56,368 bases of DNA from Sediminispirochaeta sp964394395. Its GTDB lineage: Bacteria > Spirochaetota > Spirochaetia > DSM-16054 > Sediminispirochaetaceae. Under the pieces are notes generated by a model, which was not told the origin of the DNA, searched no databases, and saw only the letters and a list, made by a program, of their open reading frames with translations. The stretch covers positions 1 through 56,368 of the forward strand of contig CAYMWV010000007.1 of the NCBI GenBank assembly GCA_964394395.1. The letters are read 5' to 3'. Each line of letters starts with the position of its first letter. The stretch's first letter is position 1. A program made the position numbers and the translations under genes. Shown here piece after piece: positions 25,905 through 32,984 of the stretch.

Positions 25905-25991
25905 AAAAGGTATCAATACCCCGACCCTTGGGTCGGAAAGGGATGCTATGCGTCCCGAGTTTAGGGTTTGCCCTGGGATTTGATACCTTTC
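25905..25991. repeat. 87-nt cloverleaf-like repeat, copy A
   Basis: A closing stem AAAGGTATCAA (25906-25916) / TTGATACCTTT (25980-25990) encloses three hairpins: CCGACCC-TT-GGGTCGG (25921-25936), GGGATGC-TAT-GCGTCCC (25940-25956) and a weaker TTAGGGT-TT-GCCCTGG (25961-25976). Copy B at 32652-32738 has the same length and differs at eight sites, all transitions. In copy A four paired C-to-T changes become G-U wobbles in RNA. It lies just behind leuB. It could be a 3'-end processing/stability element, a non-coding RNA or a non-autonomous structured mobile repeat. There is no U-run for termination. Confidence 0.85.
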
Positions 25992-26066
25992 ATTTGGGCG
26001 GATAGACAGGTCGAGGATGTTCCGAGGTGGAGCTTTGGAAACTTTGCGGCCCAGGTTTTCTTTTTC

Positions 26067-26822
26067 CTATCTCCCCTTTCCCTGCTTCAGCTCTTCTAAA
26101 TGTGCTGCCATTGCACTGCGGGCAGAGTTTGCTATGGCAAACCGCATCACATAGAGCAGGGCCAGGGGCCAGAAAACAATAAAGAGAAAGAAAAAAAGTA
26201 AAAGATTGAATTTTTTTTGTCCCCTCTCTCTCTGCCTCCCTTGATCTTGCTCTCTCCTTTTTAGCGGGATTGAGGTGCTCTCGGACATTGAAGAGCTCGA
26301 TGATGTAAAAGGTTCTTCTCCTGTGGCTCTCTCTTGGGAGCTCTCCATCTTGCGAAAAGAGGAGTCCTCCAGATCGGGGCCCCTCTCTGTCCCAGAAGTG
26401 ACTGGAGGATCGATAAGTAGTTTAACTGTCCTTCCCTCAAGGCTTATTGGAAGATGGCCGCCCCGCTCAAGCTCTCTGGTCAGCTTTTCCAGCTTCTCCT
26501 CGGGAATCTGGGTGTTGTAGGCGAGGGAATGGAGGGTGATGCTTTTATAGAGGGTGATGGTTTTGATCATCTTTAAAAGCTCCTTCTCCTTTCTCCTGAC
26601 CACTCTCCCATAAAATTGAAGGAAAAGGGCGGAGAGAAAGATGCCCCCGGTAATGATCAGCCACTGGAAAGAACGCAGCTGAAACAGAGAGGTGTCGATT
26701 TTCCCCAACTCCATCCACATCTTCAGCACCGGATAGATCCGGTAGATAAAGAGAGCAAAGAGGAGATAACTCAAGATGATACAGATATCGTCCAGAAAGT
26801 AGATGTTTTTTCGCTCTTTCAT
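26067..26822 (-). CDS. hypothetical membrane protein with central low-complexity region
   Basis: This 251-residue protein has two N-terminal membrane helices (ICIILSYLLFALFIYRIYPV; WLIITGGIFLSALFLQFYG). A small soluble helical/winged segment follows (about 80-140, KTITLYKSITLHSLAYNTQI, PISLEGRTVKLLI). Then comes a Ser/Glu/Arg-rich low-complexity stretch (about 150-205) and a C-terminal membrane helix (LLLFFFLFIVFWPLALLYVM). No known motif is recognised. It is transcribed divergently from the two-component cassette, with 73 nt of AT-rich DNA up to the first ATG of the kinase frame. A sensory or accessory role to that cassette is possible but unsupported. Confidence 0.72.
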   Translation of the reverse strand: MKERKNIYFLDDICIILSYLLFALFIYRIYPVLKMWMELGKIDTSLFQLRSFQWLIITGGIFLSALFLQFYGRVVRRKEKELLKMIKTITLYKSITLHSLAYNTQIPEEKLEKLTRELERGGHLPISLEGRTVKLLIDPPVTSGTERGPDLEDSSFRKMESSQERATGEEPFTSSSSSMSESTSIPLKRREQDQGRQRERGQKKFNLLLFFFLFIVFWPLALLYVMRFAIANSARSAMAAHLEELKQGKGR

Positions 26823-26842
26823 GCTAACATGATAAATCCTTT

Positions 26843-26871
26843 TTGAGATATTTGCAAAAAATAAATAAAAA
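26843..26871 (+). promoter_or_regulatory. possible promoter of the two-component cassette
   Basis: TTGAGA (26843-26848), a 17-nt spacer and TAAAAA (26866-26871) lie in an AT-rich divergent intergenic stretch. The match is moderate and the sequence is A-rich, so chance similarity is possible. Confidence 0.3.
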
Positions 26872-26921
26872 ACCTACCATCTAGTGTATGATGAATGCGT
26901 TACCTTAAAGGGTTCCAAATA

Positions 26922-28067
26922 ATGAAAGAGCGTGAATTGTTACAATTTTTTGAAGAGTTGATGCGGACCAGCGATACGGTAATTATCATAACTGATAAAG
27001 CCGGCAAAATTCGCTTCTGGAGCCAGATGGCCCGGCAGCTCCTTGATATTCCAGAGTCAGAGGTCAAAGGTTTGAAGATTGAAGCGATCGGCCGGGATTA
27101 CCCGGATCGTAAGCCTCTCCTTGCTCCTCTGGTGGAAGCAATGGAGAGGAGTATAGTAGAAAAGAGACAACTTTTCCTGCCTGATCTGGCCCTTCGGTTT
27201 AACGATGGGAGGATTCGTTATGCCGGGATGAATGTGGTGCCCATATTTCAGAAGGGGAATAGACATATCGGATTTTTGGTAAATGGAAAGGATATCACCA
27301 GTACCAGGGAAAACCGGAAAGAGGAAGAGGAGACGCTCAAATTCAGGGCCCTCGGTGAGCTGGCTGCGGGAATAATTCATGAAATTAATACTCCTGTGCA
27401 GTTTATTCAAAATAATCTGCAATACCTCTCATCCTGTGTTGATGGGACCACCATGGAACTGGACTACTGTGATGAAATAGGAGAGGTGATCCGTCAATCC
27501 CTGGATGGGATAGAGCAGATTACCGGTATGATCCGTTCTCTCCGCAATTATGTCCATCCTGGAAAAGAATTACCCCAGCCCTTCTCTATCCGGCAGGCGG
27601 TGGAAGATGCCATTCGCCTTTCTACCAATGAATGGAAACGACATGCCCAGCTTCGCTTTGATTTTCCCCGGGATGATACGATTCTGGTATCGGGATTCCC
27701 CTCCGCCTTTAGCAGGGCTGTTGTGAATATGGTGATCAATGCCGCCCATGCAATTGAAGAGGAGTTCGGTGATACTTCGGTGGGGCAGGGACTCATTCTC
27801 CTCTCCCTTCAGGTCCAGGGCCAGGATGTGCAGCTTTCGATTAGCGACAACGGAATCGGGATGAGTGAAGCAGTGAAAGGAAGAATCTTTGAGCCCTTTT
27901 TTACTACAAAGAAGATGGGAAAGGGGACAGGCCAGGGCCTTGCCCTGGTCTATTCAACCGTGGTGGTGAAACATAAGGGAACGATCAAGGTCGATTCGGT
28001 TCCCCATGGGGGAAGCAGCTTTCTCATTACCCTGAACCGGGCAGAGATGGCAGGAAAAGGATTATAG
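26922..28067 (+). CDS. PAS-domain sensor histidine kinase
   Basis: The start chosen is ATG 26922, with AAAGGG upstream; ATG 26895 would add nine residues without a ribosome site. The protein has about 381 residues and no membrane segment, so it is cytoplasmic. A PAS domain (TVIITDKAGKIRFWSQMAR) is at the N-terminus. The dimerisation/phospho-acceptor helix carries GIIHEINTPVQFIQNN, an NtrB-like variant of HEINNP. The ATPase has VVNMVINAAHAI (N-box), DNGIGM (G1) and GTGQGLALVYSTV (G2). The receiver gene starts 3 nt after its stop and is its most likely partner. Confidence 0.9.
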   Translation: MKERELLQFFEELMRTSDTVIIITDKAGKIRFWSQMARQLLDIPESEVKGLKIEAIGRDYPDRKPLLAPLVEAMERSIVEKRQLFLPDLALRFNDGRIRYAGMNVVPIFQKGNRHIGFLVNGKDITSTRENRKEEEETLKFRALGELAAGIIHEINTPVQFIQNNLQYLSSCVDGTTMELDYCDEIGEVIRQSLDGIEQITGMIRSLRNYVHPGKELPQPFSIRQAVEDAIRLSTNEWKRHAQLRFDFPRDDTILVSGFPSAFSRAVVNMVINAAHAIEEEFGDTSVGQGLILLSLQVQGQDVQLSISDNGIGMSEAVKGRIFEPFFTTKKMGKGTGQGLALVYSTVVVKHKGTIKVDSVPHGGSSFLITLNRAEMAGKGL

Positions 28068-28070
28068 AGG

Positions 28071-28412
28071 ATGTTACGTGTATTCTTTGTAGATGATGAA
28101 GAGAATGTACTGCGAAGTTTCCGCCGGCTTCTCCAGCTGCATCGGGACAGGTACAATTTTACCTTCTTTTCCAATCCCCTTGACGCCGCGGCTGCTGAAG
28201 TTCCGGATGTGCTCATCACTGATGAAGGGATGCCCGGTTTGAGCGGCCTAGATTTAATCAGCAGGGTGCGGGAGAAAAAGAGTGAAACTGTCACGATCCT
28301 TATTACCGGTCAAGTTTCTATAGATAATTCAGTTGAGCCTCCGGATCATTTTCTTGAAAAGCCCTGTCAGGTGCAGGATATCCTCTCCATATTGGATGGG
28401 ATTGAATCATGA
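28071..28412 (+). CDS. stand-alone response regulator receiver domain
   Basis: This 113-residue single receiver has acidic pocket residues VDDEEN, the phospho-acceptor Asp51 in LITDEGMPG and the conserved Lys97 in EKPCQ. The T/S switch position is in ILITGQV. There is no output domain, so it acts by phosphotransfer or protein binding. It lies between two histidine kinase genes; its stop overlaps the second kinase start (ATGA). Confidence 0.9.
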   Translation: MLRVFFVDDEENVLRSFRRLLQLHRDRYNFTFFSNPLDAAAAEVPDVLITDEGMPGLSGLDLISRVREKKSETVTILITGQVSIDNSVEPPDHFLEKPCQVQDILSILDGIES

Positions 28413-30010
28413 ATTTGCTTCCTCTCTTTGATCGGATTGCCGGGATCCCCGGTTCGCTTTTTAAGGTTCTCAGGTGTACCTATGACCATGAAGGGAGAAT
28501 TTGGTCGGTCAATGAACATCTGCAGGAAGAGATTGACCGCTCCGGGGCATCACCGCCCCATTCTATTTTCTCCCTCTTTCCCGGAACTTTTCCCCCCGGC
28601 TGGCCCGAACATATTGAGGCCCGGGAGGAGGGGGAACAGATAGCTGTGAGAAAGCTCCCTGTGGCTGGCCAGAATCGCCGTTATCTCTGCCTGGAGACGG
28701 TAGATGCCCGCTCTTCCCGGTTAATCTTGATAGCGCTCCCCTTTGACAGGGCAAGCATTGTCCGTCTATTGCAAACCTATACCCGTTTTGATGGTTATTA
28801 CAACAAAACTCCGGATCTTGTGATCTGTCTTGATGAGGGGTGGAAGATCCGTGATATGAACAGCGCCTGCCGGAAGAAGCTTGGATTTGATTCGGTGCTG
28901 GAGGCTCGTGACTATGGCGTGGATGAGATTATGGTTTTAAGCCCCGATGCCATTCATTACATCGCTGATGCATTGGGCAGGGGAAACACTATAAGCGATT
29001 TTGAAATTCTTCTCAAAGCGAAAAACAGCAGCCACATCTCCGGGGTGGCATCCATTTTTACCCTCTCCGACGCAGAGAGCGGCGAAGGAGCTTACTATTT
29101 TCATATCAAGGATATGACCCTGCAGACTGAAGCCTTTACCGGACAGTTGCAGCAGAACCTGGAATTGAGTGAATTGAATGAAGAGCTTAACCGGGCCTAT
29201 TCATCGATGTTGAGTCAGGAGAAGATGGCGGCCCTGGGCTTGATTGCGGCCGGAATGGCCCATGAAATAAATAATCCCCTCGGTTTTATCTTCAACAACA
29301 TTTCAGTTCTGATGAACCACTTTAAGGATCTGAAGAGCTATGTTGAATCGGTTCGGGAACTGTATGGGACCCTGGGAGATGGCCAATTCGATCCGATCGA
29401 ATCCCTGGATAAGCGCTTGGAGCTGGATTACATCTTTGAGGATATCCAGGCTATAGAAAACGAGAATGGGGAAGGGATCGAAAGAATAAAGAAACTGCTC
29501 GGGAGTTTGAAGAACTTTGCCCAGAAAGATCAGTCGGAGCATCATAATTACTACGATCTCAATCAGGCGATCCGTGATACCCTCACGGTTACCAAAAATG
29601 AGTATAAGTACAACATCGACATCATAGAAAAGTATGGTGAAGTGGAGCGGTTTTTCTGTATTGGAGCGGAGATTAACCAGGTCTTGCTCAACCTGCTTAT
29701 AAATGCAATTGAGGCGGTGCAGCAAAATTGCAAGACTAAACGGGGTACCATTACCATAGAAACATTTCAGGATGAAAAAGATGTCTTTTTCACCATCAGC
29801 GATACCGGCGGGGGCATCTCAGAGGAGCATCGCAGAAAAATATTTGACCCATTCTTTACCACAAAGGATGTGGGGGCCGGCAGCGGTTTAGGTTTAACCC
29901 TTAGCCATGATATCATTGTAAACAAGCACAAAGGAAAACTTGCAGTAATACCCACCGAAGAGGGGAGCACCTTCTCGGTCACGATTCCAAGGAGAAGAGA
30001 TGAACCATAA
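28409..30010 (+). CDS. PAS-domain sensor histidine kinase
   Basis: This 533-residue soluble kinase has an N-terminal sensory region in two parts. The first (about residues 1-115) is unassigned. The second (about 120-245) is PAS-like, with DLVICLDEGWKIRDMNSACR. A coiled coil leads to the phospho-acceptor motif GMAHEINNPLGFIFNN. The ATPase shows LLNLLINAIEAV, SDTGGGI and GSGLGLTLSHDI. It overlaps the next receiver gene by 11 nt. The HEINNP type often pairs with regulators having two-domain architectures, such as the gene that follows. Confidence 0.9.
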   Translation: MNLLPLFDRIAGIPGSLFKVLRCTYDHEGRIWSVNEHLQEEIDRSGASPPHSIFSLFPGTFPPGWPEHIEAREEGEQIAVRKLPVAGQNRRYLCLETVDARSSRLILIALPFDRASIVRLLQTYTRFDGYYNKTPDLVICLDEGWKIRDMNSACRKKLGFDSVLEARDYGVDEIMVLSPDAIHYIADALGRGNTISDFEILLKAKNSSHISGVASIFTLSDAESGEGAYYFHIKDMTLQTEAFTGQLQQNLELSELNEELNRAYSSMLSQEKMAALGLIAAGMAHEINNPLGFIFNNISVLMNHFKDLKSYVESVRELYGTLGDGQFDPIESLDKRLELDYIFEDIQAIENENGEGIERIKKLLGSLKNFAQKDQSEHHNYYDLNQAIRDTLTVTKNEYKYNIDIIEKYGEVERFFCIGAEINQVLLNLLINAIEAVQQNCKTKRGTITIETFQDEKDVFFTISDTGGGISEEHRRKIFDPFFTTKDVGAGSGLGLTLSHDIIVNKHKGKLAVIPTEEGSTFSVTIPRRRDEP

Positions 30011-30917
30011 GATATTATTTGTTGATGATGAGGTGAATATCTTGAAGGCGCTGCAGCGGCTTATGCGAAAGAGTGCTTATGAAACAGATTATGTCTCTTC
30101 CGGAAAAGAGGCTCTTGAGAAGATACGCAGGACAAGCTACAGCGTGATTGTTACCGATATGAGAATGCCGGAGATGAGTGGAGTGGAGCTGGTCCGGAAG
30201 GCCAACGAGAAGGATCGGATGAGCGTAAAGATTGTGCTCTCCGGTTATTCCGATATCGAAGATATTATGAGTGCCATAAATGGCGGTCACATTCACAGCT
30301 ATATTACCAAACCGTGGAAAGATACAGATTTGATGATAGCTCTTATGAACGCCTGTGAGATGTTTGAGCGGAGACTTAGAGAGAAAGAGATGCTGGAAGA
30401 GTTGAGGCTTAAGAATGAGGAGCTTAACGAGCTCAATGAAAACCTGGAAAAGCTGGTTGAAGCGCGAACCCGGGAGATCAAGGCAAGCAATATGCTTCTC
30501 AATTCGATCCTGAAAGGGGCGGGAGAAGAGGAAGTACTTGGCCAGGGAATGAAGATTCTCTCCAAAATGATGGGTGGAAACGGTGTTGCCATTCGTTCCT
30601 TGATGAGTGAAACCTGTTACTCCTCTAACCCGGAACATGCAGCGATCGATCCCTCTATCCTGGAAAAATTGAAGGTGAAAAAGCAAGCGCTTCATGAGCA
30701 GGGAGCTCTCTTTCTGCCTCTTTTTGGGAGAAGTGCGCTTTTGGGGGTGATTGCGGTTTTTACACCGGACAAAACAACACCGGAAGCGCTGAAGCGGATG
30801 AACACCTTTATTTCGGGGATCAAACTCTTCCTTTCCCAGCAGGAAGCTCTGGCTGCCTCTTCTGAGGTAATGGGGTCGATCGATATGCTCATTGAGGAAG
30901 CCGATGCCCCAGCGTGA
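30000..30917 (+). CDS. response regulator: receiver, coiled coil and GAF-like output
   Basis: This 305-residue protein has an N-terminal receiver with Asp53 in VTDMRMPEMSG and the Lys in YITKPWKDTD, the pattern of RpfG-type receivers. A long coiled coil (about 115-160) follows. The C-terminal part (about 165-295) resembles a degenerate GAF-like sensory fold, with no HD-GYP, GGDEF or DNA-binding motif. It probably signals through protein contacts. Its end overlaps the start of the FapA-like gene by 14 nt. Confidence 0.85.
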   Translation: MNHKILFVDDEVNILKALQRLMRKSAYETDYVSSGKEALEKIRRTSYSVIVTDMRMPEMSGVELVRKANEKDRMSVKIVLSGYSDIEDIMSAINGGHIHSYITKPWKDTDLMIALMNACEMFERRLREKEMLEELRLKNEELNELNENLEKLVEARTREIKASNMLLNSILKGAGEEEVLGQGMKILSKMMGGNGVAIRSLMSETCYSSNPEHAAIDPSILEKLKVKKQALHEQGALFLPLFGRSALLGVIAVFTPDKTTPEALKRMNTFISGIKLFLSQQEALAASSEVMGSIDMLIEEADAPA

Positions 30918-32634
30918 CGAAATATCCCTCTCTTTTTCCGGATGGAATGATATCACCACCCTGGAAGATTTCCTACAAAGCAGAGCTCTCCTGGAACCGC
31001 TAGGGAAGGCTTTTTCCGGATCCCAAGCTCTGGATCAAAAAGCTATTGATGCCCTTTCAGATGCAAGGATCATCTTTTTTCTCCAGGGTGATCCCCTTTG
31101 CCGGATCGATGCTGCAGGGGGTGACCTTTTCCCCTATGATCCGGAGAGTATTGAACAAGTAAGGGAGGCTGACGGTTTCTTGAGCTACCGCGCAAAGCAG
31201 GGGGGCTACGCATCCTATGACGGGGCGCTTACAATCATCTCTCCCATTATTGAAAAGGATCCCTATATTCTCCTGTTCAGAAACCTTCCCACCTCTCAGG
31301 CGAGTGATTGCCCCGGGAGCTTCCTCTCCTGGTGGTGCCAACAATTTCGAAAGCACAATAGCGATCCGAACATTAATTGCACCGACCCCAGGGAAGCAGC
31401 TGCCCTGATCTCTCCTCTCTTCGAGGATATTCCGGTAGTATCGGGGGTCTACCCCGAGGAGGGCCGGGATAGTGCTATTGAAATTCTGGTAAGCAAAGAG
31501 AAGCCGGATAAGAGCCTGGCACATATCGACTATAAAGGGTTTCATAACTATCTGGTTTGCTCCCAAAATCAGCTGTTGGTGGTAAAGCGGGACCCTTTTC
31601 CAGGAAGGGCTGGGGTCACCATTCGGGGAGAACGAACTGAGGTAAAGCCCGGGAAGGAGATTCCCTTTCATCCGGGAGAACATATCAGGGTGGAACGGGA
31701 AGATGGGACTGAACGCTTCTATGCGGAAATAGCGGGGACGGTTCATCTTGATGCCAAATCTATCTCTGTTTCCGAACTCTTTCTCGTTGAAAAGGATGTG
31801 AACCTCTCAACAGGGAACATCGTCTACCAGAAGGATGTGCTGGTAAAAGGTTCCCTCACCTCCGGCTTCTCCATCTACAGCGAAGGTTCGGTATTTATTG
31901 CCGGAGTTGTGGAGAGTGGATGTGAGATCCGTGCAAAGGGTGATGTGGAGGTGGCTGGCGGGGTCGTTGGATCTATAACCACAATCAGAGCTGGCGGAAA
32001 TATCCACCTTGGCTTTGTACAGGAGGCCCGGATCTACTGTGAAAAGAAGCTTGAGATTACCAAGGGATCGATGAATGCCCACCTCTTTGGGGCCCGGGAA
32101 GTAAAGATTCTTGGCAAGGGCTTGAAGGATACGGTGAGCACCCTCATTGGAGGAACGGTGATCTCCATGGAGCAGATTGAAATTCCCAGTGTCGGTTCAC
32201 CGAATCAGGACAGCAGTATCATCCTGGGTTATAACCCCTATGCGGAGAACACCTTGAACAATATGACAGCTGCCTTGAAGGCGGTGGAGCGGCATATCAC
32301 CAGCTTGATGGAGAAGAATGGTCTGGATAGTGATGTGGCCAAGGCGAAGGAGCAGATTCGCCGTATGCTGCCCGGTCAGCGGAGTCGTCTCAAGGAACAG
32401 CTGGTGGATTTGAAGAAAAGCGGTGATAAACGGGGAGAACTGCAGAAGCAGATCATGGAACTTCAGAAAGCGGTGTACCAGGAGGATGAAGCTCTCCTGC
32501 GCTTGGTGATCGGGAAGCGGGCGCTTCCTAAGGTTGTAGTAAAGATGAAAAACCGTGAGAAGGTGCTCCTGGACCCTGAATCAGCGGTGGAATTTCGCCT
32601 CCTTGATGGGGAGATTGAAAGAAGGTTATCATGA
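30904..32634 (+). CDS. second FapA-family (DUF342) protein
   Basis: The start is ATG 30904, with GAGGAAG upstream inside the previous gene; TTG 30892 is rejected. It has 576 residues. A variable N-terminal domain (about 1-210) is followed by the DUF342 core with repeated glycine-spaced strands (GSLTSGFSIYSEGSVFIAGV, GDVEVAGGVVGSITTIRAGG). A coiled coil (about 460-530) and a short beta tail (VLLDPESAVEFRLLDGEIER) close it. Compared with the protein at 820-2763 it lacks the Jag_N-like segment. It is coupled to a two-component cassette and not to flagellar genes, which suggests its assembly or localisation is under kinase control (inference). Confidence 0.85.
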   Translation: MPQRDEISLSFSGWNDITTLEDFLQSRALLEPLGKAFSGSQALDQKAIDALSDARIIFFLQGDPLCRIDAAGGDLFPYDPESIEQVREADGFLSYRAKQGGYASYDGALTIISPIIEKDPYILLFRNLPTSQASDCPGSFLSWWCQQFRKHNSDPNINCTDPREAAALISPLFEDIPVVSGVYPEEGRDSAIEILVSKEKPDKSLAHIDYKGFHNYLVCSQNQLLVVKRDPFPGRAGVTIRGERTEVKPGKEIPFHPGEHIRVEREDGTERFYAEIAGTVHLDAKSISVSELFLVEKDVNLSTGNIVYQKDVLVKGSLTSGFSIYSEGSVFIAGVVESGCEIRAKGDVEVAGGVVGSITTIRAGGNIHLGFVQEARIYCEKKLEITKGSMNAHLFGAREVKILGKGLKDTVSTLIGGTVISMEQIEIPSVGSPNQDSSIILGYNPYAENTLNNMTAALKAVERHITSLMEKNGLDSDVAKAKEQIRRMLPGQRSRLKEQLVDLKKSGDKRGELQKQIMELQKAVYQEDEALLRLVIGKRALPKVVVKMKNREKVLLDPESAVEFRLLDGEIERRLS

Positions 32635-32651
32635 CTTATTCCCAAGCGAAC

Positions 32652-32738
32652 GAGAGGTATCAATACCCCGACCCTTGGGTCGGAAAGGGACGCTATGCGT
32701 CCCGGGTCCAGGGCTTGCCCTGGGGTTTGATACCTTTC
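32652..32738. repeat. 87-nt cloverleaf-like repeat, copy B
   Basis: The closing stem GAGAGGTATCAA (32652-32663) / TTGATACCTTTC (32727-32738) has one G-U pair. It encloses three perfect 7-bp hairpins: CCGACCC-TT-GGGTCGG (32668-32683), GGGACGC-TAT-GCGTCCC (32687-32703) and CCAGGGC-TT-GCCCTGG (32708-32723). Hairpins 1 and 3 can end in C(UU)G tetraloops, known for stability. It lies 17 nt behind the second FapA gene. Confidence 0.88.
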
Positions 32739-32984
32739 ATTAAGGCCCCGGAGGATGTCAACGAGATCATTGAATTCAGGCCGTCAAAACCACCATATAT
32801 GGTGCTATAGCATTTTTCCCAAGACCATATCTAGGGTGCATGATACTCAAAATAGGTTGCGGGACAGCCTCAATCAAAAAGCTGATCGACAGTTTACACG
32901 TGTTAATCAAGATGTTACACTCTCTCTTGTTAGATGACTATAGTTGGAAACGTACCTGGTTTCACCGATGAGAGGAGGCATGCA
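32739..32984 (+). promoter_or_regulatory. non-coding regulatory region before the GH31 gene
   Basis: Between repeat B and the glycosidase start I see no gene. The region holds a perfect 14-bp palindrome CACCATATATGGTG (32791-32804), a related half-copy ACCATATCTAGGGTGC (32824-32839), the operator-like TTTACACGTGTTAA (32893-32906) and a promoter candidate TTACAC (32915-32920) - 18 nt - TATAGT (32939-32944). The promoter places transcription start near 32951, downstream of the ATG at 32934, supporting the start at 32985. Confidence 0.55.

Noticed and set aside
25905..25991. Cloverleaf repeat as a tRNA gene
   Set aside because: The three hairpins have 6-7 bp stems with 2-4 nt loops, there is no anticodon loop, T-loop sequence or CCA end.
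32755..32937. 60-codon ORF after repeat B
   Set aside because: It has no ribosome site or motif and covers the palindromes and promoter of the GH31 gene.
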